Shown: piece by piece, positions 52,971-64,000 of the stretch
Numbering within the stretch: the stretch's first letter is position 1
How the letters are laid out: each line of letters opens with the position of its first letter
Assembly (NCBI RefSeq): GCF_030818075.1
Contig: NZ_JAUSZZ010000001.1
Coordinates: 1,364,001 to 1,428,000 of the forward strand
Source: Microbacterium proteolyticum
GTDB taxonomy: Bacteria; Actinomycetota; Actinomycetes; Actinomycetales; Microbacteriaceae
DNA length: 64,000 bases
Direction of reading: 5' to 3'
Notes under the pieces: model-generated
The model's database searches: none
Seen by the model: only the letters and a program-made list of their open reading frames with translations
What the model was told of the DNA's origin: nothing
Made by a program: the position numbers and the translations under genes

Positions 52971-54304
52971 ACGCCGGCATTCCCGGTTGGAACGACCGGA
53001 TGCCGTGGGTGCCCGGCAACCGCTGGGATCTCCTGGCCGACCGCCATCCCGAGCCTCCGCGGGTCAGCGTCGTCGTCACGCACTACGACCAACCGCGGGA
53101 GCTCGCGCGGACCCTTGCGGCGCTTCGTCACCAGGACCACCCGGCCGACCGCCTCGAGATCATCGTCGCCGACGACGGGTCGCCGACCCCACCTGTCGTG
53201 CCCGACGGCATCCGCCTCGTGCGCCAGGAGGATCGGGGATTCCGCGCCGCGGCCGCTCGCAACCTGGGCGCCGCCGCCGCGACGGGCGAGGTCCTGTGCT
53301 TCCTCGACGCCGACACCGCACCCGAGCCCGCCTACATCCGTCGGTTGACGCGGCTGCCCGCGCTGCTGCCGGAGGCCGTGACAGTGGGGCGGCGACGTCA
53401 CGCCGACCTGGCGGGGTTGGATGCCGACGTGCCCGTGGCCGAGGCCGGCCCGGCGCACGAACTGCCCGAGCCCGCATGGCTGCGCGATGCGTACGCGCGC
53501 AGCGAGAACCTCCTGCACGCCGACGACCGCTCCTACCGCTACGTGATCAGCGCGGTTCTGGCGTGCTCCCGCGCGTTCTTCGACGAGGTCGGCGGCTTCG
53601 ACGAGTCGTTCTCGTCGTACGGGGGAGAGGACTGGGAGTGGGCGCACCGCGCGTGGCAGGCGGGCGCCGTCCTGGCCCATGTCCCGGATGCCGTCGCCTG
53701 GCACGACGGACCGGACTGGGCGGGCAGGCCGGCCGCGGACCGTGCGCGCGAGGGCAATCGGCAATCGCTCCTGCTGGCCCAGATGATCCCAGTCCACGGA
53801 TCACGTGGGCGGGGGCTGCTCCCCACTACCCCCGACCTCGTCGTCCATCTCCCCGAGGGCGTCCCGCCGGCGGCGCTGTTCGTGTGCGTCGATTCTCTTC
53901 TGGCCGCGTTCCCCCTCGCCACGGTGATCGTCCCGTCGACAGCGACGACGTCGCCGGTGCTCACCGACCCGCGGGTTCGTCTGCGTGCCGAAGGGGTCGA
54001 ACCCGACGCGCGGGTGACCCTGATCCTCGAGCGGGCGCTGGTGATCACGGATGCCGCACCCCTCGCTGCCGAACTCTCCTCCCTGGGGCAGGGCGAGGTG
54101 GGCATCCTGCGGCTGCTGAGCGCAGACGGATCCCGCGTCGCCGTGGCACGGTCCCGGCGTGCGCGGCGTCGCGCAGATCGCTGGGGGGACGGGGTGGGCT
54201 TCGCTGAGAAGGCGTCGACACCGGCCGGGGTGCACGTCCTCCGCGACGAGCCGCACGTCGAGGCGTGGGTCGGGGGCTGGGGAGGTCCGGAACGGTTCAC
54301 GTGA
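52967..54304 (+). CDS. Family 2 glycosyltransferase with an extra C-terminal domain
   Basis: 445 residues. The GT-A domain (about 25-285) has VSVVVTHYDQPRELARTL, EIIVADDGS, FLDADTAPEP (DXD) and FSSYGGEDWEWAHRAW (galactosyltransferase-like second half). The last ~150 residues (from about 290; PDLVVHLPEGVPPAALFVCV) form an additional alpha/beta domain I do not recognise. Coupled by ATGA overlap to the preceding gene. It ends about 570 bases before 16S rRNA; no terminator hairpin is obvious at its end. Confidence 0.85.
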   Translation: MNAGIPGWNDRMPWVPGNRWDLLADRHPEPPRVSVVVTHYDQPRELARTLAALRHQDHPADRLEIIVADDGSPTPPVVPDGIRLVRQEDRGFRAAAARNLGAAAATGEVLCFLDADTAPEPAYIRRLTRLPALLPEAVTVGRRRHADLAGLDADVPVAEAGPAHELPEPAWLRDAYARSENLLHADDRSYRYVISAVLACSRAFFDEVGGFDESFSSYGGEDWEWAHRAWQAGAVLAHVPDAVAWHDGPDWAGRPAADRAREGNRQSLLLAQMIPVHGSRGRGLLPTTPDLVVHLPEGVPPAALFVCVDSLLAAFPLATVIVPSTATTSPVLTDPRVRLRAEGVEPDARVTLILERALVITDAAPLAAELSSLGQGEVGILRLLSADGSRVAVARSRRARRRADRWGDGVGFAEKASTPAGVHVLRDEPHVEAWVGGWGGPERFT

Positions 54305-54498
54305 GGGCCTCGCGCCACGCAGGGGTCGCTCTGTGCCAGGTGGATGCCGCCGACCCGGCGACACGCCCGGGATGTGCCTCGATTGGCCAGGTGCGTTCAT
54401 CGCACGTAATGTTTTACCTGTTCGCCCCACAGGGGAGAGCGGAGCGGCCGGAAGGCCCCGCGTCCTCTCAAGTGGTGAACCACTCCCAACAACAACTC

Positions 54499-54527
54499 TT
54501 GAGAGTTTCCACTCTCTGGACTACAGT
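54499..54527 (+). promoter_or_regulatory. Main rRNA operon promoter
   Basis: TTGAGA (54499-54504) and TACAGT (54522-54527) are separated by exactly 17 bases, about 350 bases before mature 16S rRNA. The leader is AT-rich compared with the rest of the window. Between 54305 and 54498 I see no gene. Confidence 0.65.
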
Positions 54528-54672
54528 TGGGATCCTGCCACTCGGCGCACATCCCAGTTCAAGACCCCCTTCTCGGAGGGTTTTCGTGCTGCGAGATCGC
54601 CGATCGTGGCAACGAAGGTAGTGAACTGCCTCACGGGTAGGTCGAGAGATCGTTTCTGTGGGTGCGTCCGTT

Positions 54673-54696
54673 CCTTGAGAACTCAACAGCGTGCAC
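54673..54696 (+). other. 5' strand of the 16S processing stem
   Basis: CCTTGAGAACTCAACAGCGTGCAC in the leader is nearly perfectly complementary to 56580-56602 in the 16S-23S spacer. The two would pair to bring the 16S ends together for RNase III-type cleavage. Confidence 0.7.
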
Positions 54697-54876
54697 TTGT
54701 CAAATGCCAATTTATTCCTCGTCGGTCTGACTTTTGTTGGATTGCGAGAAATTCCTTTGGATCAAAGACCAATCCTTTTGGGGGTTGGCGATGGATACGT
54801 CAGTAATGATGTTTCTCTTTGGTCAGTTTCGAACTCGCTGCGGTCGCCGTTTTCCCGGTGGTTGTGGTTTTTTCTT

Positions 54877-56403
<1,527 letters not shown>

Positions 56404-56579
56404 AGCATCTGGCACTCGGGGTTCTTCGGGATCGTGGGTGTCCAGGCGCCAGGTCAGCACCGAATGTGTGCTGCTGGTTAGCTCATGGGTGGAACATTTG
56501 ACGAGGCCTTTTTGGTGGGGGTTTCTGCTTAGTACATCACTTCGGTGGTCGGAACGGTGGGGGCTCACGCTGGTGGGGC

Positions 56580-56602
56580 GTGCACGCTGTTGGGTCCTGA
56601 GG
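56580..56602 (+). other. 3' strand of the 16S processing stem in the 16S-23S spacer
   Basis: GTGCACGCTGTTGGGTCCTG followed by AGG pairs with 54673-54696. The spacer (56400-56827) contains no tRNA gene. Confidence 0.7.
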
Positions 56603-56713
56603 GGCCGGGCGCTGATCGCGCTAGTCGGAAGGCTGGGGTGGTTGGTGTTTGTTCCTCTTGGGCCTGTTCTGGTGCCGGTGTTCCGGTGGCTGGGGTGGGT
56701 TCCGCCCGTACTT

Positions 56714-56734
56714 TGAGAACTACACAGTGGACGC
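56714..56734 (+). other. 5' strand of the 23S processing stem
   Basis: TGAGAACTACACAGTGGACG(C) is complementary, with two mismatches, to GCGTCCACTGAGTGGTTCTC(G) at 59957-59977 after 23S. Together they flank the 23S sequence. Confidence 0.7.
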
Positions 56735-56827
56735 GAGCATCTTCCATGCAACTCTTTGGGGTTGTGTGGTGAAGATGATCTTAAAGATCATTAGTCAATT
56801 TTTTGACGATTCAACTCATGTGATTTC

Positions 56828-59936
<3,109 letters not shown>

Positions 59937-59956
59937 ACACACCGTTTTTGGTGCTT

Positions 59957-59977
59957 GCGTCCACTGAGTGGTTCTCG
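59957..59977 (+). other. 3' strand of the 23S processing stem
   Basis: Pairs with 56714-56734 across the 23S gene; lies between 23S and 5S. Confidence 0.7.
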
Positions 59978-60036
59978 ATGTACGGTCGAGAACACAACAA
60001 TGAATATCGTTGTTGGTTTACGAACACATCAATAGT

Positions 60037-60154
60037 GTTTCGGCGGCCATAGCGAGAGGGAAACGCCCGGTCACATTCCGAACCCGGAAGCTAAGCCTCT
60101 CAGCGCCGATGGTACTGCAGGGGGGACCCTGTGGGAGAGTAGGACACCGCCGGA
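60037..60154 (+). rRNA. 5S ribosomal RNA
   Basis: About 118 bases: GTTTCGGCGGCCATAGCGAG to GGACACCGCCGGAC, with the closing stem GGCGG/CCGCC and the conserved CCGAAC loop. Ends approximate. Confidence 0.95.
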
Positions 60155-60165
60155 CTTCCTTTACC

Positions 60166-60197
60166 GAAATGGCCACCCAACGCTGGGTGGCCATTTC
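60166..60197 (+). terminator. rRNA operon terminator
   Basis: Perfect 14-bp stem GAAATGGCCACCCA / TGGGTGGCCATTTC with a 4-base loop, 12 bases after 5S. Confidence 0.85.
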
Positions 60198-60231
60198 GCA
60201 TATACAGGCACTTATCCCGGGAAGGACAGTC

Positions 60232-62082
60232 ATGTCGACCGACGACGTGAACGATCGCAGGAGCAATGAGGGGCGCTCGGGCGACCGCGCGTCCGGTCGG
60301 GGGCAGTCTTCCCGGGGCGACGGATCTGCGCCCCGCGGTGACCGTTCACCGCGAGGAGGGGCAGACCGTCCCGCCCGTCGCGACAACGATGCGCGTCCGC
60401 CGCGTTCGGGCGATCGCCCGTTCCGCCGGGACAATGATGCACGTCCGCCGCGCGACGGTGACCGCCCCTATCGGCGGGACAACGATTCCCGTCCGCCCCG
60501 TGATGGCGACCGGCCGTACCGTCGGGACAATGATTCCCGTCCGTCGCGTGATGGCGACCGGCCGTACCGTCGGGACAATGACCCGCGTCCGCCGCGCGAC
60601 GGCGACCGGCCGTACCGTCGCGACAGTGACGCGCGCCCGCCCCGTACGGGTGACCGCCCGTACCGCCGGAACAACGATTCCCGTCCGTCGCGTGATGGTG
60701 ACCGGCCGTACCGTCGGGACGCCGATGCGCGTCCGCCGCGCGACGGTGAGCGCCCGTACCGCCGGGACAGTGACTCGCGTCCGCCGCGTGACGGTGACCG
60801 GCCGTACCGTCGCGACAGTGACGCGCGTCCGCCCCGTACGGGTGACCGGCCGTACCGTCGGGACAATGACTCACGTCCGCCGCGTGGCGGCGACCGGCCG
60901 TACCGTCGGGACAATGACTCACGTCCGCCGCGTGACGGCGAGCGCCCCTACCGTCGGGACAACGACTCGCGCCCGCCGCGTGACGGCGAGCGCCCCTACC
61001 GTCGGGACAACGACTCGCGTCCCCGCCGCGACGGTGACCAGCGCAGCTTCGGGAACGAACGTCGTCCCTCGGGCGACCGCCGGCCCGGTGCCGGCGCGCC
61101 CCGCCGCTACGACCGCGAAGACGCACGAGCAACGCGTCCGCCGCAGGATCGTCGCGAGCGCGGACCGGAGATCCCGGAAGACGTCACCGCGTGGGACCTG
61201 CCCGGAGCCGCTCGCAACGAGCTGAAGACCCTGAGCAAGGACAATGCCGAGAACGTCGCGCGGCACCTCGCCATGGCGGCACGCCTCATCGACGATGACC
61301 CCGAGGCCGCGCACCAGCATGCACTTGCGGCATCCCGAAGCGCTGGTCGGGTCGGCGTCGTCCGCGAGACCGTCGCGATCACCGCGTACGCCGTGGGCGA
61401 CTTCGCCCTCGCGCTGCGCGAGTTGCGCACGCACCGCCGCATCACCGGCTCCGACGAGCAGCTGCCGCTGATCGTCGACAGCGAGCGCGGCGTGGGCAGG
61501 CCCGACCGGGCTCTCGAGGAGGGCCGGGCGGTCGACCGCTCCACTCTCACCGTGCCCGTGCGCGTGCAGCTGGCCATCGCCATGTCGGGTGCGCGGCTCG
61601 ACCTCGGTCAGACCGAGCGAGCCCTGCAGGAGCTCGAGATCCCCGAGGCCGACCCGGACCGCGCGTTCGAGTGGAGCCCGGCTCTGTTCGCCGCGCGCGC
61701 GGCAGTACTGGAAGAGCTGGGCCGCCACGAGGAAGCCTCCGAGTGGGAGCGCCGGGCGCAGATCGCCGCAGACGCCCTCGACGCCGCCTCGGGAGTCGCC
61801 GACCGCGAAGTCATCGTGGTCGAGGAGATCGACCTCATCGACGACGACGGCGGTGTGGACGTGGCATCCGGTGTCATCCCCGTGGACGACACGATCGACG
61901 ACGACGACCAGGACGAAGACGACGCAGACGACGTCGTCGTGGAGGCGGCGGAGGCGGTCGCCGTGGACGAGGACGCCTCGGCGGAGGACGCGCCCGCGAG
62001 CGGCCCCGATACCGACGACTCGTCGGCCGAGCGCGAAAGCGCTGACGAGGCGCACGACGCCACGGCCGAGGACGAGCGGTGA
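60232..62082 (+). CDS. Arg-rich tandem-repeat protein with TPR-like domain and acidic tail
   Basis: 616 residues in three parts. Residues ~1-300 are disordered and very basic, built from 13 perfect-length 16-residue repeats (consensus RRDNDSRPPRDGDRPY, residues 49-256) plus a degenerate fourteenth. Residues ~310-520 are helical and TPR-like (VTAWDLPGAARNELKTLS, then paired helices). The C-terminus (~525-616) is strongly acidic (DDTIDDDDQDEDDADD). Repeats rich in Arg, Tyr and Gly occur in RNA-binding or condensate-forming proteins; the gene directly follows the rRNA operon, but a role in RNA biology is only inference. GGGAAGGA precedes the ATG. Its stop overlaps the next GTG. Confidence 0.88.
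   Translation: MSTDDVNDRRSNEGRSGDRASGRGQSSRGDGSAPRGDRSPRGGADRPARRDNDARPPRSGDRPFRRDNDARPPRDGDRPYRRDNDSRPPRDGDRPYRRDNDSRPSRDGDRPYRRDNDPRPPRDGDRPYRRDSDARPPRTGDRPYRRNNDSRPSRDGDRPYRRDADARPPRDGERPYRRDSDSRPPRDGDRPYRRDSDARPPRTGDRPYRRDNDSRPPRGGDRPYRRDNDSRPPRDGERPYRRDNDSRPPRDGERPYRRDNDSRPRRDGDQRSFGNERRPSGDRRPGAGAPRRYDREDARATRPPQDRRERGPEIPEDVTAWDLPGAARNELKTLSKDNAENVARHLAMAARLIDDDPEAAHQHALAASRSAGRVGVVRETVAITAYAVGDFALALRELRTHRRITGSDEQLPLIVDSERGVGRPDRALEEGRAVDRSTLTVPVRVQLAIAMSGARLDLGQTERALQELEIPEADPDRAFEWSPALFAARAAVLEELGRHEEASEWERRAQIAADALDAASGVADREVIVVEEIDLIDDDGGVDVASGVIPVDDTIDDDDQDEDDADDVVVEAAEAVAVDEDASAEDAPASGPDTDDSSAERESADEAHDATAEDER
60376..61047 (+). repeat. 48-bp in-frame coding repeat, 14 units
   Basis: Thirteen 48-bp units (60376-60999) encoding 16 residues each and one degenerate unit to about 61047. 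Variation is mainly at residue 4 (N, S or A), residue 6 (A, S or P), residue 9 (P or S) and residues 11-13 (DGD, DGE, TGD, SGD, GGD). Units 12 and 13 encode identical peptides, suggesting recent expansion. Apparent frames on both strands here are produced by the repeat. Confidence 0.92.
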
Positions 62083-63116
62083 TCTTCGGGCGGAGCAAGC
62101 CGGAGGCGACCCCGCTCGACGGGATCGACGTGGTGCTCGCCGACCTCGACGGCGTCGTGTACGCCGGTCCGGGCGCACTGCCGCATGCCGTCGACAGCCT
62201 GAACCGCGCCCAGACCGAAGGGAAGCGCCTCGGGTACATCACCAACAACGCCTCCCGGACGGACGCCTCGGTCGCACAGCACCTCTCGTCGCTGGGGCTC
62301 CGTGTGGAGCCGTCCGACGTCACCACGAGCCCCCAGGCGGCGATGCGCCTGATGAAGGATCTCGTGCCGGCGGGGTCGACCCTGCTCGTCGTCGGCGGAG
62401 AGGGTCTCGTCGTCGAGGTCGAGAAGGCCGGCTTCGTCGTGACTCGCAGCGCCGACCACGCACCCGCCGCGGTCGTCCAGGGCTTCTCCCCAGAGGTCGG
62501 CTGGGCCCAGCTCGCCGAGGCGGCCTACGCGCTCGCGACGCCCGTCGAGGACGGCGGCATCCCGTGGGTCGCGACGAACACCGACTGGACGATCCCGCAG
62601 GCCCGCGGGATCGCGCCGGGGAACGGCACGCTCGTCTCCGCCGTGCACACCGCCGTCGGGCGCCTCGCGACGATCGCCGGCAAGCCCGAGCGGCCCATCT
62701 TCGACGAGGCCGTCGCCCGCACGGGCGCCCAGGCACCCCTCTTCATCGGCGACCGTCTCGACACCGACATCCAGGGCGCTCGCGCGGCGGAGATGCCCTC
62801 GGTGCTGGTGTTGACCGGCATCGATCGTCCGAAGCAGGTGCTGGCGGCCATCCCGTCGCAGCGGCCGGATTTCATCGTCGAAGATCTGCGTCAGCTCTTC
62901 GAGCCCTACCCCGCAACGGTCGTGAAGGGGGATCGCACCCGCGTGGGCGACGCGATCGTCGAGATCGACGGTGTCGACCTGCGCATCGTGTCGGAGGGTG
63001 GCCGTCAGATCGATCTGCTGCGCGCCGGCGCTGCGGCCATCTGGAACTCGGGCCGGGCGATCTTCGGTTTCCGTGTTCCGGAGCGCCTGTACGCCGACCC
63101 GTTCCGCGTCCGCTGA
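62079..63116 (+). CDS. HAD-IIA family hydrolase (NagD-like)
   Basis: 345 residues. Motif I DVVLADLDGVVYAG (first Asp nucleophile), motif II YITNNASRT, and the C-terminal LFIGDRLDTDIQGA with its conserved Asp pair. HAD-IIA enzymes dephosphorylate nucleotides or sugar phosphates such as p-nitrophenylphosphate in vitro. The last ~70 residues (after PYPATVVKGDRTRVG) form a small extra domain seen in actinobacterial members. The GTG overlaps the preceding stop (GTGA). Part of the conserved order upstream of tlyA. Confidence 0.9.
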   Translation: MIFGRSKPEATPLDGIDVVLADLDGVVYAGPGALPHAVDSLNRAQTEGKRLGYITNNASRTDASVAQHLSSLGLRVEPSDVTTSPQAAMRLMKDLVPAGSTLLVVGGEGLVVEVEKAGFVVTRSADHAPAAVVQGFSPEVGWAQLAEAAYALATPVEDGGIPWVATNTDWTIPQARGIAPGNGTLVSAVHTAVGRLATIAGKPERPIFDEAVARTGAQAPLFIGDRLDTDIQGARAAEMPSVLVLTGIDRPKQVLAAIPSQRPDFIVEDLRQLFEPYPATVVKGDRTRVGDAIVEIDGVDLRIVSEGGRQIDLLRAGAAAIWNSGRAIFGFRVPERLYADPFRVR

Positions 63117-63121
63117 CGTCG

Positions 63122-63127
63122 TAGCAT
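63122..63127 (+). promoter_or_regulatory. -10 box for the 56-aa ORF / tlyA unit
   Basis: TAGCAT ends seven bases before the ATG at 63135, with no ribosome-binding site: a leaderless start. Confidence 0.5.
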
Positions 63128-63134
63128 GGCATCC

Positions 63135-63305
63135 ATGTCGGACAGCGCCGCAGAGGATGCCACGCCCGAGCTGATCGACCGGGTGCGCGTGATCGAAGCG
63201 CAACCGCTCGCCGCCCGCGCGGACGCGTACGCCGCCGTCCACGACGAGCTCGCCCGGCGGCTGGCGTCGGCGCCGACCGACGCGGCGACCGCCTCGCGCC
63301 CGTGA
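63135..63305 (+). CDS. Small 56-residue helical protein upstream of tlyA
   Basis: MSDSAAEDATPELIDRVRVI through LARRLASAPTDAATASRP: an acidic N-terminus, then an amphipathic helix (ELIDRVRVIEAQPLAARADAYAAVHDELA, cited as residues ~13-41) and a flexible tail. Third positions are GC-rich throughout. The ATG follows TAGCAT at leaderless spacing and the stop overlaps the tlyA GTG by four bases, so translation of tlyA probably depends on it. Below 60 residues and easily missed. No function recognised. Confidence 0.75.
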   Translation: MSDSAAEDATPELIDRVRVIEAQPLAARADAYAAVHDELARRLASAPTDAATASRP

Positions 63306-64000
63306 GCGCCCGCCTCGACGCGGAGCTCGCCGCCCGCGGTCTCGCGCGGAGCCGCTCGCACGCCAGCCAGCTCATCGCGGCGGGTCTCGTGAGCATCGAC
63401 GGTCGAGCGGTGGTCAAACCGTCCGTGCAGGTGGATGAGTCCAGCACGATCGAGGTGGCCGGAGCCGACCACTACGTCAGCCGTGGCGCGCACAAGCTGC
63501 TGGCGGCCCTGGATGACTTCCCCCTCGAGGTCGAGGGGCGGGTGGCGCTCGACCTCGGCGCCTCGACGGGCGGATTCACGCAGGTGCTACGCGAACGGGG
63601 AGCGCGCCCGGTCCTCGCCGTCGACGTGGGGCACGGACAGTTGTCCACCGTCGTGGCATCCGATCCCGACGTGGTGTCGGTGGAGGGGTATAACGTGCGG
63701 TTCATGACCGCCGACTCCCTGGCTGCCGCGACGGGCATCGCCGAGCGCCCGCGGGTCGTGACGGGCGACCTGTCGTTCATCTCCCTGACCCACGTGCTGC
63801 CCGCGGTGATCGACACCGCGACGCCGGACGCCGACGTCGTGCTGCTCATCAAGCCGCAGTTCGAGGTCGGTCGCACCGCGGTGAAGGGCGGCCTGGTCAC
63901 CGACCCGGCTCTGCGCTCCGACGCCGTGCACGGGGTGCTGTGGGCCGCGTGGGACGTGGGCCTGCGCACCGCCGGACTGATCGCGTCGCCGATCGTGGGA
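63302..64000 (+). CDS. tlyA: TlyA-family 16S/23S rRNA 2'-O-methyltransferase (3' end outside the window)
   Basis: 233 residues visible, start complete. The N-terminal S4 RNA-binding domain (about 1-60; LARSRSHASQLIAAGLVSID) is followed by an FtsJ-like methyltransferase fold with SAM loop LDLGASTGGFTQVLRERGA, catalytic-type VTGDLSFISLTHVL and LLIKPQFEVGR. TlyA methylates cytidines in both rRNAs in mycobacteria and its loss gives capreomycin resistance there; here the role is inferred by family. The GTG overlaps the 56-aa ORF stop. The gene runs off the window within its last ~35 residues. Confidence 0.93.
   Translation, partial: MSARLDAELAARGLARSRSHASQLIAAGLVSIDGRAVVKPSVQVDESSTIEVAGADHYVSRGAHKLLAALDDFPLEVEGRVALDLGASTGGFTQVLRERGARPVLAVDVGHGQLSTVVASDPDVVSVEGYNVRFMTADSLAAATGIAERPRVVTGDLSFISLTHVLPAVIDTATPDADVVLLIKPQFEVGRTAVKGGLVTDPALRSDAVHGVLWAAWDVGLRTAGLIASPIVG

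Noticed and set aside
60266..61225. Long frames in other phases over the Arg-rich repeat
   Set aside because: Produced by the 48-bp coding repeat; only the frame from 60232 continues into structured sequence and couples to the next gene.

Overview
The window comes from a high-GC actinobacterium, most likely a Microbacterium (Microbacteriaceae). This rests on the 16S rRNA sequence, GC-rich codon usage, the many genes with a TANNNT box 6-7 bases before the start codon (leaderless transcripts), and the gene order rrn - Arg-rich repeat protein - HAD-IIA phosphatase - tlyA. No phage, plasmid or insertion sequence is visible. This is chromosomal DNA with carbohydrate uptake loci, housekeeping genes, a glycosyltransferase cluster and one complete rRNA operon.

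Layout. 1-3.9 kb: the 3' end of a secreted multidomain GH30-type glycosidase and a zinc alcohol dehydrogenase. 3.97-4.84 kb: a gene-free array of five 67-bp palindromes. 4.9-21.4 kb: housekeeping and accessory genes (phosphoglucomutase, LysR/EamA pair, pheA, LLM oxidoreductase, Asp23-like protein, nucleotidyltransferase, photolyase, lipid-kinase-like protein, serS, HAD phosphatase, DUF2254 and DUF4012 membrane proteins). 21.5-26.9 kb: two tRNA-Ser genes, a tandem array of tRNA-tail/terminator remnants, a GH26-like lipoprotein broken by an in-frame stop, an LCP protein, a DUF808 membrane protein and the stump of a deleted glycosidase gene. 27.1-33.8 kb: a galactoside locus (two CUT1 permeases, frameshifted binding protein, LacI regulator, GH36 alpha-galactosidase). 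33.8-38.5 kb: flavin reductase and a CitM-type transporter divergent from a CitA/CitB-type two-component system. 38.6-38.8 kb: a second palindromic array. 38.9-46.6 kb: an alpha-glucoside locus (two GH13 enzymes, ROK repressor, binding protein, two permeases). 46.9-54.3 kb: two divergent, translationally coupled operons with six glycosyltransferases and a WcbI-like protein. 54.3-60.2 kb: rrn operon (promoter, 16S, 23S, 5S, processing stems, terminator). 60.2-64 kb: Arg-rich repeat protein, HAD-IIA phosphatase, a 56-residue ORF and the start of tlyA.

How the genes work together. Both sugar loci encode binding protein plus permeases but no ATPase, as is usual where one shared MsiK-type ATPase serves several CUT1 importers. 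Each has its own repressor and intracellular glycosidase. The two loci share the word CGAGTAGATTT upstream of their transport genes. The glycosyltransferase cluster carries neither flippase nor sugar-nucleotide genes.

Most unusual features: (1) the word GGATGCC and its complement GGCATCC occur about eight times more often than base composition predicts, inside genes and as inverted pairs in terminators; (2) several unrelated families of intergenic palindromes are present; (3) the two frameshifted genes both break at a GGGGCCCC-type run, which suggests sequence error more than true pseudogenes; (4) the WcbI/glycosyltransferase cluster has no recognised product.
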